Shown piece after piece: positions 8,482 through 16,518 of a stretch of DNA of 38,508 nt. Within the stretch, counting starts at the first letter, position 1, and each line of letters opens with the position of its first letter. This DNA is from an uncultured Verrucomicrobiales bacterium. Lineage in GTDB: Bacteria > Verrucomicrobiota > Verrucomicrobiia > Verrucomicrobiales > Akkermansiaceae. Location: positions 1 to 38,508 of the forward strand of contig CALFSW010000158.1 of the NCBI GenBank assembly GCA_937916505.1, in the 5' to 3' direction. Made by a program: the position numbers and the translations under genes. Below the pieces are notes generated by a model that was not told the DNA's origin, did no database searches, and saw nothing but the letters and a program-made list of their open reading frames with translations.

Positions 8482-9110
8482 GCGAGGTGATGCTGATTTT
8501 AGACAGGGTGACGGTGGAAGTCGGGCAGTTTGTTTTGTCGGAGTTTTCATTGGAGATTGCCGAGGGAGAATGTGTCGCGCTGATGGGCCCGAGCGGCTGT
8601 GGAAAGACGACTTTGATGGAAACGGTTTGCGGTTTGAGGAGCGGGATGACCGGAGGGCGGATCCTACTCGATGGAGTGGAGATCGCAGGGCTGCCACCGG
8701 GGGCTCGAGGGATTGGGTTGGTGCCTCAGGACGTGGCCCTTTTTCCGACCCTTACGGTACGAGAGCAACTGGAGTTTGGACCAAGATTGCATGGATGGGA
8801 TGTTGGAGAAGTAAGGGAGCGGGCCGAAGGTCTCGCTGAAGATCTTGGTTTGGATGAGTTGTTGGATCGAGTGCCGCAGGGATTATCGGGAGGCGAAGCC
8901 CGTCGCGTGGCTCTGGGGCGGGCGCTTGCTCTTAAACCGCGACTGCTCTGTCTGGATGAAGCACTTACAGGTCTGGATGAAGAGCGTCACGACGAGGTGC
9001 TTCAGGTGATCCGGAAAATGATCGAGAGAGAAGGGGTGACTGCTTTGCACGTCACTCATTCAAAGAAGGAAGCAGAGGCGATTGCCGATCGGGTGGTGGT
9101 GATGGAGTGA
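8478..9110 (+). CDS. modC: Molybdate-type ABC transporter ATPase (short ModC-like)
   Basis: 210 residues with Walker A GPSGCGKTT, Q-loop LVPQDVALF, signature LSGGEARRVALGRAL, Walker B LLCLDEALTGLD and H-loop HVTHS. It energises import through ModB. Standard ModC proteins are ~350 residues with a C-terminal Mop/TOBE domain that binds molybdate; here the protein ends just after the ATPase domain at ADRVVVME, so regulation through that domain is absent. The start lies in the modB stop (ATGA overlap). The stop TGA is followed in the same frame by 226 further open codons (next entry), which do not look like a Mop domain. Confidence 0.9.
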   Translation: MSEVMLILDRVTVEVGQFVLSEFSLEIAEGECVALMGPSGCGKTTLMETVCGLRSGMTGGRILLDGVEIAGLPPGARGIGLVPQDVALFPTLTVREQLEFGPRLHGWDVGEVRERAEGLAEDLGLDELLDRVPQGLSGGEARRVALGRALALKPRLLCLDEALTGLDEERHDEVLQVIRKMIEREGVTALHVTHSKKEAEAIADRVVVME

Positions 9111-9788
9111 TCTTGTGGCAAGTGCCTCGAAATCAGGTTGGATGATCTTTCAAAGGTGATTTTTTCAAAGCCGGTGCATGCCATATTCTCGGAGGCCGCG
9201 AGCAAGGGGCCTTTGGCTGGGTCTGGTGAGGGGATTAGCAGATGTCTCGATCTGTGTGAGTGTTTGAGGTCATCGGCCCTGATGGCTTTAAGGTCGGGAG
9301 ATTCAAAAAAGGCGATGGATCGATTGATCAGGGCGATCGGCAAACCTGCGCTGATTCACGATCTGGTCAGGAATGCTATTCATAGTAGCAGCGCCAGTGT
9401 CATTTGGGACGGACTCCGGTTGCGGATTTGGAATGACGGGGACTTGGAAAATCTAAGCGTTATTTTTGAAGGGATTGAATCAAAAGAAAATTTGCTGAAT
9501 GCGATTCGGTTCGAGGCCGCGTATGGCATGGAGATTTTGAATGATCCTCGAAAATACAGGGAAGAGGTTTACGGGGTTTTTGTCGAATCGGGGCCTGCGA
9601 ATCGCTTGGCATTTTGGTTGGCCTACGAGGGGCCGTCGGGTTGGCGAAGTCAAAGGAAGGATTTTTTGGTGAATTCGTTTCTCGATTTAACAGAGAAAAT
9701 GATCTCAAGGCGTCAGCTTCGGTGGCAATTCCACGAGGAGGATGGAGAGCAGAGTGTTTCAGCTATTCCGAAAGGGCGGAGAGGGTGA
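9111..9788 (+). pseudogene. Fragment of a larger PVC-type helical protein, in frame after modC
   Basis: The frame of modC continues directly past its stop for 226 codons, and the only initiator is a TTG at 9138. The product is helical, with RCLDLCECLRSSALMALRSG, KAMDRLIRAIGKPALIHDL and SVIWDGLRLRIWNDGDLENL. This pattern is familiar to me from long planctomycete/verrucomicrobial proteins in which a membrane-anchored N-terminal part precedes it and a further C-terminal domain follows. Both flanks are missing here. I call it a remnant with moderate confidence; a small functional gene translated by reinitiation after modC is the alternative. Its base composition is a little less GC-rich than the mod genes. 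Confidence 0.45.
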
Positions 9789-9890
9789 GTTGGGCGAGGG
9801 CTTGTTCGACTTGTTCACGGTCGTGTTGAGCCTTTTTTCTTGGGCGCAGGAGGGGAGGATGAGAAGGAAGATGTTGAGGACTTTTTTAAT
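9759..9890 (-). CDS. Possible small lipoprotein reading on from the FtsX-type permease
   Basis: An open frame begins with ATT at 9890, overlapping the permease stop (GATTAA), and encodes 43 residues opening IKKVLNIFLLILPSCAQEK, a good lipoprotein signal with Cys in LPSC. No ATG, GTG or TTG start is available. After the six-A run just downstream, the -1 frame encodes a more protein-like tail (AQHDREQVEQALAQLTLSALSE, stop at 9763-9765) than the zero frame (RLNTTVNKSNKPSP...). This could be a real small gene with an unusual start or frameshift, a decayed gene, or chance. Confidence 0.22.
   Translation of the reverse strand: MKKVLNIFLLILPSCAQEKRLNTTVNKSNKPSPNSPSPPFRNS
9799..9840 (+). terminator. 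Possible rho-independent terminator after the mod operon
   Basis: GGCT (9799-9802) pairs with AGCC (9829-9832), with a nested CGAC/GTCG pair inside, and is followed by TTTTTT at 9833-9838. The stem is broken by internal loops, so it is weaker than the other terminators in the window. Confidence 0.4.
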
Positions 9891-11097
9891 CGTGTCGCAG
9901 GATGGTGACAGGGTCCTTGGTGAGGGCATAGAGGGTGGGGAGCCAGGCGGCGGCGGCGCTGACGAGGGGGATGAGGAGCCAGGTGATGGGTGGGAGGGAA
10001 AACGAGGTGGCTTTGGAGATGATGAAAGCGAGGGCGGTGGCGAGGAGGCCGATGAAGGCGGCCCGGGTGAGAAGGAGGGTGGCGATTTTGAGGTGGCTGA
10101 CTCCGATGGCGCGGAGGGTTCCGATTTCGGGGAGTCGTTCGCGGACGTTGACGAAAGCGAGGTAAGCGAGAGCGAGGAAGGCTCCGGCGGCGATGAGGGG
10201 GCTGAGGATGCCGGAGAAGCGGGCGCGTTCGGTGCGGGCGGCCTGGCGGTTTTCGAGAATGGCTTGTTTTGCTTCGCGGGCGCGGTCGCCGGCTTTGTTG
10301 CGGGCTTCGGCACGGACAAGGGCGGAGGATCCGAGTTCGATGATTTGAACGTCGGGGAGGATGGCTGAGATTTCGGCGCGGATTTCGCCAAGGCGGTCGA
10401 TGCTGGCGCAGTTGCATCCGAGGGCGAGGATGGCGTTGATTTGGTTTTCGAGGCCAAAGATTTTTTGGGCCTCGTCGAGATGGATCCAGGCGGAGCCGTC
10501 GTCGAGGAAGTTGCGGGGCGGGAAGGTTTGCGCGACGCTGTAGCTTTTTCCGTTTAGAGTGAGGGTGTCGCCTTTTTTGAGTCCGAGGGATTGGTGGAGG
10601 TCGTGGCCGAGGTTGATGGAGCCGGGAGCGAGAGGATCCATGATGGGCTTCTTTTTGCTGCGGTGGGCGATGGGGACTTGTCCTTCGACTCCAACGAGAA
10701 GGATGGAGCGGTTTTTTTCCTGCCATTGAATGCGGCGGGAGAGTTGGGGGAGGAGGTGGTTGACGGTGACGATTTTGCTTTCGGCGAGCTTGTTGACGGA
10801 GTCTTGCGGGATGGTCTTTTCGGAGTATCCGCGTTCTTTAATTTGCCAAAGTTCTTCGCCGGCTGGAAAGAGGAAGACGTTGAAGCCGAGGCCTTTCATG
10901 GTCTTGCGGATGTCGTCTTCGAGCTTCTTCATCTCGACGTTTGTTTTTTCCTCAAGGACGGTGAGCTGCGACTCGGTGTTTTGGTCGAAGTCGGCGAGGC
11001 TGGACTTTGCCGAAAGCCAGACGGACACGGCGGCAGCAACGGCGAGGGTGGCGAGGATGAAGTTGAACTTCCGGTGTTTGATTTCGGCGAGAAGCAT
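9886..11097 (-). CDS. FtsX-fold ABC transporter permease (MacB/LolC-like)
   Basis: 403 residues. An N-terminal transmembrane helix (FNFILATLAVAAAVSVWLSA) is followed by a large periplasmic MacB-PCD-like domain (~35-280), and then three C-terminal helices: ILSPLIAAGAFLALAYLAFV, IATLLLTRAAFIGLLATALAFII and ITWLLIPLVSAAAAWLPTLY. Between the first two of these lies the cytoplasmic coupling segment RLPEIGTLRAIGVS, typical of FtsX permeases. Such permeases need a LolD/MacB-type ATPase. None is adjacent on this strand, but the one at 4666-5307 is of the right class. The gene lies 60 bases after the Cys-motif protein in a minus-strand cluster with two PQQ proteins. It probably exports or extracts a lipoprotein or another envelope substrate. 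Confidence 0.85.
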   Translation of the reverse strand: MLLAEIKHRKFNFILATLAVAAAVSVWLSAKSSLADFDQNTESQLTVLEEKTNVEMKKLEDDIRKTMKGLGFNVFLFPAGEELWQIKERGYSEKTIPQDSVNKLAESKIVTVNHLLPQLSRRIQWQEKNRSILLVGVEGQVPIAHRSKKKPIMDPLAPGSINLGHDLHQSLGLKKGDTLTLNGKSYSVAQTFPPRNFLDDGSAWIHLDEAQKIFGLENQINAILALGCNCASIDRLGEIRAEISAILPDVQIIELGSSALVRAEARNKAGDRAREAKQAILENRQAARTERARFSGILSPLIAAGAFLALAYLAFVNVRERLPEIGTLRAIGVSHLKIATLLLTRAAFIGLLATALAFIISKATSFSLPPITWLLIPLVSAAAAWLPTLYALTKDPVTILRHD

Positions 11098-11157
11098 GGT
11101 GGGCTTGGTTGGGGGCCTGGAAATGTCTCGCGCAGAGTCGCGGAGACGCAGAGTTTT

Positions 11158-12222
11158 TCAGGAGGATTTTTTTAGGAGGAGGACGGAGCCGATGATGAGG
11201 GCTAGCGGGATGGCGATCCAGAGGAGGTTGGGGAGGGTGATGAGGTAGGAGTTGAGAGCGGTTTTGTTGCGGGATGGTTGGGGGGACTCGCCGGTAGGGC
11301 TTTCGTCATTGAGGGAGGGGAGGACGGTGGGGAGTTGTTTGTCGATGACGACGAGTCCTGATTGGAGTTTTTCCTGCCAGTTGGCCTGGAAGAGGAGGTC
11401 GTAGCCGGGGTTGCCGCTTTTGACCTGGCAGGAGCAGGCTCCGCAAAGGTATTCGCAGGCGGTGATGATGGTATCCGGGGTGATGCTGCTTCCGAGGAGA
11501 GGTCCGGGAGTGCGGCCACGACCGAAGATGGGGACGACAAGGGGCTCGGCAGGAGGGATGCGGCGGTTGGCGGTGAGGATACGGAGGAAGGCTTGTTCGG
11601 CGGGGTCGTGGCGTTTGACACGTTCGATTTTGAAGGAGATTTTCAGGGGGATGGTGGAGCGGAGGACGTCGTCGAGGCTGATGTCGTCACCGACTTTTCC
11701 GACCTGGTCGGCTTGGATGACGCCTTCGGGAATCGTGATTTGAGATTGGGCTTTTTTGAGTGTTTCTTCGACTTGCTGGAAAGTCGCTTCATTGGCTGCT
11801 TGATCGGAGCCTTCGACGAGAACCCAGACGGTGGATTCGCCTTCGAGGAGATCGGTTTTGATGCGCTGCCGGAGGGGGGAATCGAGGATGTTTTTAAGGG
11901 CGGCTTCGGTTCCCTGGAAGACGAGGGGCTCGGCGTCCTCCCAGCTCTCTGGGGGGTGAAGAAGGAAGGAGGGGACTTCGGTGATTTTTTCGAGGCCGAC
12001 GACGGCGAATTTTTGGTTGGGGGAGAGTTTTTCGAGGTCGAGGATTTCGAATTCCAGGTTGAGATGGTCGGGGATCCCGGTGAGTTCGGGAGGGGCTTCG
12101 CCGGTGGTGATGAGTTGGAGTCGAAATGAATCAGCCTGCCATCGTTCGAGGGCGTAGCGGAAGACGGGGACCTGGCAGGCGAAGGTCTGAATGGAGAGAA
12201 TGAAGAAGAGGAAAAGCTTCAC
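11158..12222 (-). CDS. Membrane-anchored envelope protein with CxxCxC motif, unknown function
   Basis: 354 residues, signal peptide at the N-terminus (MKLFLFFILSIQTFA, cleavage just before or after Cys16) and one C-terminal transmembrane helix (LLWIAIPLALIIGSVLLL) ending in KKSS, so the bulk is outside the cytoplasm. The mature start CQVPVFRYALERW and the later block GRGRTPGPLLGSSITPDTI followed by CEYLCGACSCQVKSGNPGYD look like conserved family motifs. The four clustered cysteines could bind metal or be redox active. I recognise the pattern from PVC genomes but know no assigned function. The start overlaps the stop of the upstream PQQ gene by four bases and the permease follows, so it is likely an accessory subunit of that transport system. 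Confidence 0.75.
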   Translation of the reverse strand: MKLFLFFILSIQTFACQVPVFRYALERWQADSFRLQLITTGEAPPELTGIPDHLNLEFEILDLEKLSPNQKFAVVGLEKITEVPSFLLHPPESWEDAEPLVFQGTEAALKNILDSPLRQRIKTDLLEGESTVWVLVEGSDQAANEATFQQVEETLKKAQSQITIPEGVIQADQVGKVGDDISLDDVLRSTIPLKISFKIERVKRHDPAEQAFLRILTANRRIPPAEPLVVPIFGRGRTPGPLLGSSITPDTIITACEYLCGACSCQVKSGNPGYDLLFQANWQEKLQSGLVVIDKQLPTVLPSLNDESPTGESPQPSRNKTALNSYLITLPNLLWIAIPLALIIGSVLLLKKSS

Positions 12223-13562
12223 TGTTGGGGGGCGAAGGTGTGGATGTGGCCGAGGTCGGTGGAGACGATGAGGCGTCCTTGGGCGGGGGTGAGTCCGTAG
12301 GCTTTGCCAGTGACTTTTTCCTGCCAGAGGGTTTTGCCGGTGGCGGTTGCGAGGATGGAGACCTGGTTGTTGAGCCCGACGATGAGCTGGTCACCGGCAA
12401 CGACGAGTTCGAAGGGGGCGGGGTGGACGATTTGCCAGAGGAGGCACTTTTTGAGTTCGACCTGGGTGTCGGTGAGGGCCTTTTTGAGACGCTCGATTTC
12501 GGGGAGGTTGGTTTCGACCTTGGGATCGAGCTTTTTGAGGGCGGTCTGGTGGGAGGCGAGAGTGGTTTCGACTTCGCCTTTTCGGGTCAGGTCGAGGCAT
12601 TGGAGTTTGTCGACGGAGTGGAGATAGGCCTTTCCTTGGGCAACGACGACGCGGGTGGTGTTGTTGAAGGTGGTGAGGCGTTTTCCTGATTTGGTGTCGG
12701 CGATGCGGAGTTGTTCATCACGTTCTCGCTGGTTGGGAGGTCCGGCGATCAGTTGATTATCTTCGGTGAGGAGGCAGAAGACGCCGCCGGCTTGCGAGAT
12801 GGTGCCGGTGGCTTTGCCATCCTTTTGTTTTAGAACGACGGGCGCGGCACGGCCCTGGGGGATGTAAAGGCGATCGCCGCCGGCAAGCATGGCACCTTGA
12901 AGGGTGACGCCGCTGTGCTCGGTGAGGTGGATTTGTTCGGCGGTGGTGGCATCGATGCACCAGAGGTAGGAGGTCTTCCAGGGGAGGAGCGAGGCGGCAA
13001 ACCAAGCGCGGCCATTCTCGACGGTGATGCCGGTGCGGACAGGCCAGGGAGAGATGAGTTTTCCGTTGCTGGGAACGAGGCGGTCGGAGGGGGCGGCACG
13101 TTTGTTCCAGAGGGGCTTTCCGGTGAGGGCATCGGCGCAGTAGACGAAGCCATCGTCCGAGCCAAACCAGGCTTTTTCATCAATGATGGTGGGTGGGAAG
13201 CGAACGGAGGAATTGGTGAAATGGAGCCACTTTTCATCGCCTGTTTTGGCATCGAGACAGTGGACGGCATTGTCGGCTGAGGAGCCGAAGTAGATCAGGC
13301 CATGGTCCGCGGTGGTGAAGTGACAGGGGTCGAAGTTACGCATGGACTGGAGGCCATCGTTGGCGGAATAGGCGTCCCACTTGGCGGGGCCGGTCCAGGC
13401 TTGTTGGGGAGGGCCTCCGTCGTGGGACCAGGCTTGGGAGAGGGGAAGGTGCAGGGATTCAGACGAGACGCCGCTGCGGCGATTGTCGTGACGGTAGGTG
13501 GTCCATGGCTTGGCAGAGGCAGCGCTGCAAAGGACGAGGAGAGCTAGAGTTGATCGGATCAT
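12219..13562 (-). CDS. Secreted PQQ-like beta-propeller protein
   Basis: 447 residues with a clear signal peptide (MIRSTLALLVLCSAASA-KP). The rest carries PQQ/BamB-type propeller repeats, recognised by blades such as DNAVHCLDAKTGDEKWLHF, DGFVYCADALTGKPLWNK, YLWCIDATTAEQIH and NQVSILATATGKTLWQEK. The conserved opening WTTYRHDNRRSGVS is typical of this class. A helical, probably coiled-coil insert sits at ~325-370 (TALKKLDPKVETNLPEIERLKKALTDTQVELKK). The PQQ-binding residues of true quinoprotein dehydrogenases are not evident, so a scaffold or binding role is more likely than alcohol oxidation. It follows the larger PQQ gene by 6 bases and overlaps the next gene, forming an operon. Confidence 0.85.
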   Translation of the reverse strand: MIRSTLALLVLCSAASAKPWTTYRHDNRRSGVSSESLHLPLSQAWSHDGGPPQQAWTGPAKWDAYSANDGLQSMRNFDPCHFTTADHGLIYFGSSADNAVHCLDAKTGDEKWLHFTNSSVRFPPTIIDEKAWFGSDDGFVYCADALTGKPLWNKRAAPSDRLVPSNGKLISPWPVRTGITVENGRAWFAASLLPWKTSYLWCIDATTAEQIHLTEHSGVTLQGAMLAGGDRLYIPQGRAAPVVLKQKDGKATGTISQAGGVFCLLTEDNQLIAGPPNQRERDEQLRIADTKSGKRLTTFNNTTRVVVAQGKAYLHSVDKLQCLDLTRKGEVETTLASHQTALKKLDPKVETNLPEIERLKKALTDTQVELKKCLLWQIVHPAPFELVVAGDQLIVGLNNQVSILATATGKTLWQEKVTGKAYGLTPAQGRLIVSTDLGHIHTFAPQQ

Positions 13563-13568
13563 GGCAGG

Positions 13569-16292
13569 TTATTTTTTGGGCTCTTCGGACCCGGTGATAC
13601 CGGAGTTGTTGCGCGGGATGAAAGCGAGGGACGTTTCCATCCAGCCGCCGCAGGAACAGCCGCCGCCGCCCTCGGGGACGAGAAAGAGTCCTTGAGCCGG
13701 GAGGAAGCTGAGCCAACAGGATGGCCGGAGACGAGGCCAGTGGGTTGGTTTTTTTTGATCGTGGGACCAGAAGGTGAGGCAGCGGTCGATGCCTCGCAGG
13801 AGGAGGCCGTAGCTGGTGCCGACGACGGCGGAGCAGCCTTCGCGCGGGCCGAATTTGTGGTCGAGGGGCTTGCCATCGGGGAGAGAGATGCCGGTGGGAT
13901 CGGTGTAGACCTTGTCTTCGTAAACAACAGGATGGGAGATGTGTGAGCCGTGGTGGTTGGTGCGCCAAGAGGTCTGGGATTGGAAGCGGACCGTGCCATC
14001 GGCGAGATCGAAGTAGTGGTAGCTGAAAAGGCCTTTGCCGGTTGGTTTGCCCAGTTCATTGGTATCGCCTTCGGAGAGGGTGGCGAGGAAGCCCTCGCTG
14101 GTCATGGCGCCGTAGGAGACTTGAATGAAGCCTTTGGCGTCGGTGCGGAGGAGGGTTTTGGGGAAGGGCTTTTCCCAGATGACTTTTCCGGTGGAGGCGT
14201 CGAGGCAGACGACGTGGATGTCCTTCCAGAGGTTGCGGGTCGCTTCGCGGCCCGAGGTGTCTTTTTTGAGGCCGGCGTTGCGGGACTCGAGGAAGCAGAG
14301 TTTTCCGTCGGAAAGGGAGATGGTGGGATTGATGATGAGTCCGCGGGAGTAGGACCAATTGCTTTTCCAGGTGGATTTGGAGTACCCAAAAATATTATCG
14401 CTGAGGACATTGGCGGTGTCGGAATCGCGGCCGACCTTGTCATACCAGGCGTCGCCGAAGTATTTTTTGAATTCGGCGCCGAGTCGAACCGAAGAGCCGA
14501 TGACGGTATCGCCTTCTTGAGCGATGTAGCCCCATTCATGGGAGTCGCGATGATCGGCGGTGAGTTTCAAGGTGGTGACGCGTTTTCCGGTGGCGGCGTC
14601 GAGGACCCAGAGGAGGTCTTTGATGGCGACGTAGAGGTGGTCGTCATCGGCACACCAATTGGCACAGTCGTGCGGGATGTTGACGCGGCGAAGGTCCGGG
14701 ATTTCCATACCCCAAAGGATTTGGCCGTTGTAGGCATCGAGCGCCATGAGGCGGTTGAGGCCCTGGTGGAAAAGTTTTCCGTTGGTGGCGAGGGGGGCGG
14801 ACATGCGGGGCTGTCGGTCGATGCCGAAGTTGGCCCCGGGGCGGCCGATCCATTGGAGTTCGAGTTCGCCGGTGGCCTGGGATCCTCCGAGACGTTCGCC
14901 GGAGTAGGCGGTGTTCGAGGGGGGGCCGTATTGGTGGGTCCATTCGCCGGATCCGGGGATGGGGTCGCGGGTGGTGAAGGTTCCACCGGGCAGGGCGGTG
15001 CGGCCCTGCGGGCGGGTGAGTCGGGAGAGTTCGGAAGACGGGCAGGGGAGTTCTTTCCGCTCGGAGCAGACAAGGTTGCCGACGCAGGAGGTGAGGGGAA
15101 TCTTTTTGAGGTCGGGGAGATGGATGAGGGTGATGCGGGAGCCGTGGAGTTTTTCGGTGGTGAGTTCTCTCCGGATGGTATTGATGAGGTCGAGATCGTC
15201 GTCGAAGGCGGTGATGTTGAGCTGACTTTGGGAGGCGAGGGCGCGGGTGAGGGAGCCATCGGTGAGGCCGACGACGATGGCGAAGCCGGGTTGGTTCGAG
15301 AGATCCTGGAGATAATTGTCGGCGAGAGGGTGGGTTGGGGAGGGGGCCGGTGCGGGCATGTAGTTCATGCCGGTGTCGAATTCATAGATGGGGCTGAATT
15401 TGGGGCCGTCTTCGGTTTCGGAGCTAATGCGGTAGGAGTAGCGGGTGTGAGGTTGGAGCTTCTCGAGGAGGAGTTCGTGACGAAGCTCTTTGGCGGTGGA
15501 TTCGACGATGGTGCCAAGCTTGCGGGTGGGGCCATAGGCGATGATGGCCTTGCCCGGGTGGCTGGCTTCCCAAAAGAGGAGGGCCTTTCCGGGAGCGAGG
15601 AAACGAACCGCAGGACGGACGGAGAAGGAGACGCCCGCGGATTTTTTGGCGATGGTGGCAAGTTCTTTTTGGGTGGGCAGGGTGTCGTGGATTTTGACGA
15701 AATCGATGCGCCCGGTGATGGGGTAGAATTCGTCCTTGTCCTTGTAGGCCCCGACGACAAAGGGCGTGGGGATTTCGGGAAGAACGACGGGCCCGGTCAC
15801 GGCGCGAGAGGATGCGAGGGTGCCATTGACATACAGGCGCATTTGTTTGCCGTCATAAGTGGCGAAGAGGTGATACCAGTGGCCGGGTTCGAGGGGCTCG
15901 GTGGCGGCGGCTTCGAGAAGTGGTCCGCCGGTGGAGAGCCGGAAGGAGAAGCGAGAGCCGTTGTATCCGAGGAGCCAGCCTCGTTCGTGGCTCCCGTTAT
16001 CCTGACTGTAACTGACGATCGAGCCCCATTTCTGCGGCTGGTCGATGCGGACGCGGGCTTCAAGGGTGAAGGTTTCCAGGGGGAGCTTTTGGGCATTTTC
16101 TTCCGGAAAAATGACGTGTTGTTTGGCGGCAAAGACGAGGTGCCCATCGGTGTCGAATTCGGGATTTTCGGCTGCTTCGCCCGAGGGTTTTAGGCTTTGG
16201 CCTTCGAATTTTTCTTTGCCGAAGGTCCAATGGGAGAGGAGGCCGGCATTCGCGATTGAGATGCCGGCGAGCGTGAGGAGAAGAAGTTTCAT
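13569..16292 (-). CDS. Secreted multidomain protein: LamG, Fn3-like, methyltransferase-like and PQQ propeller
   Basis: 907 residues from ATG 16292, chosen because the signal peptide MKLLLLTLAGISIANA starts there; the open frame runs further upstream but lacks protein character. There are four parts in order. First is a LamG/concanavalin-like domain (~17-215; HWYHLFATYDGKQMRLYVNG). Second is a purple-acid-phosphatase-N/Fn3-like domain (~225-308; ELLLEKLQPHTRYSYRIS). Third is a Rossmann segment resembling a SAM methyltransferase (~335-425; AIVVGLTDGSLTRALAS, then ITAFDDDLD). Last is a PQQ-type propeller (~440-880; MALDAYNGQILWG, LLWVLDAATGKRVT). The C-terminal block RPSCWLSFLPAQGLFLVPEGGGGCSCGG is a conserved closing blade with paired cysteines. 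It is the first gene of a four-gene operon. Carbohydrate or surface binding is likely; catalysis is unproven. Confidence 0.85.
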   Translation of the reverse strand: MKLLLLTLAGISIANAGLLSHWTFGKEKFEGQSLKPSGEAAENPEFDTDGHLVFAAKQHVIFPEENAQKLPLETFTLEARVRIDQPQKWGSIVSYSQDNGSHERGWLLGYNGSRFSFRLSTGGPLLEAAATEPLEPGHWYHLFATYDGKQMRLYVNGTLASSRAVTGPVVLPEIPTPFVVGAYKDKDEFYPITGRIDFVKIHDTLPTQKELATIAKKSAGVSFSVRPAVRFLAPGKALLFWEASHPGKAIIAYGPTRKLGTIVESTAKELRHELLLEKLQPHTRYSYRISSETEDGPKFSPIYEFDTGMNYMPAPAPSPTHPLADNYLQDLSNQPGFAIVVGLTDGSLTRALASQSQLNITAFDDDLDLINTIRRELTTEKLHGSRITLIHLPDLKKIPLTSCVGNLVCSERKELPCPSSELSRLTRPQGRTALPGGTFTTRDPIPGSGEWTHQYGPPSNTAYSGERLGGSQATGELELQWIGRPGANFGIDRQPRMSAPLATNGKLFHQGLNRLMALDAYNGQILWGMEIPDLRRVNIPHDCANWCADDDHLYVAIKDLLWVLDAATGKRVTTLKLTADHRDSHEWGYIAQEGDTVIGSSVRLGAEFKKYFGDAWYDKVGRDSDTANVLSDNIFGYSKSTWKSNWSYSRGLIINPTISLSDGKLCFLESRNAGLKKDTSGREATRNLWKDIHVVCLDASTGKVIWEKPFPKTLLRTDAKGFIQVSYGAMTSEGFLATLSEGDTNELGKPTGKGLFSYHYFDLADGTVRFQSQTSWRTNHHGSHISHPVVYEDKVYTDPTGISLPDGKPLDHKFGPREGCSAVVGTSYGLLLRGIDRCLTFWSHDQKKPTHWPRLRPSCWLSFLPAQGLFLVPEGGGGCSCGGWMETSLAFIPRNNSGITGSEEPKK

Positions 16293-16518
16293 GGAGTATC
16301 CAGAAGGGGAATGAGGCAGACTAGGCAATTGGGGAGGGGTTGAAAACGAGGAAAAGAAAGAGCTTCTTCCACCGAAAAGGGGTTGTTTTTGGGTGGATCG
16401 TCCGATTCGTCTTTCCCGGGGATGATCGCCTTCACTCTTGCCACAAGGAGAGGAGGGCGGCATTTTGTCGGTCCGTCGTTGAATGACAACATTCACGGGG
16501 AGTTCGAATAAACATACG

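Noticed and set aside
9759-16193. Long plus-strand open frames rich in Gly, Glu and Asp opposite the PQQ cluster (for example 13950-16193, 747 codons)
   Set aside because: They are antisense shadows of GC-rich minus-strand genes: composition is extreme, there are no motifs, and the opposing frames have clear domains and signal peptides.
12219-16292. Quinoprotein alcohol dehydrogenase function for the PQQ-repeat proteins
   Set aside because: The propeller repeats are present, but the vicinal cysteine pair, the calcium/PQQ-binding residues and a fused cytochrome domain of true dehydrogenases are not seen.
16293-16496. N-terminal extension of the large PQQ protein to 16496
   Set aside because: The extra 68 residues lack protein character and would bury the clear signal peptide that starts at 16292; they also overlap the cimA promoter region.
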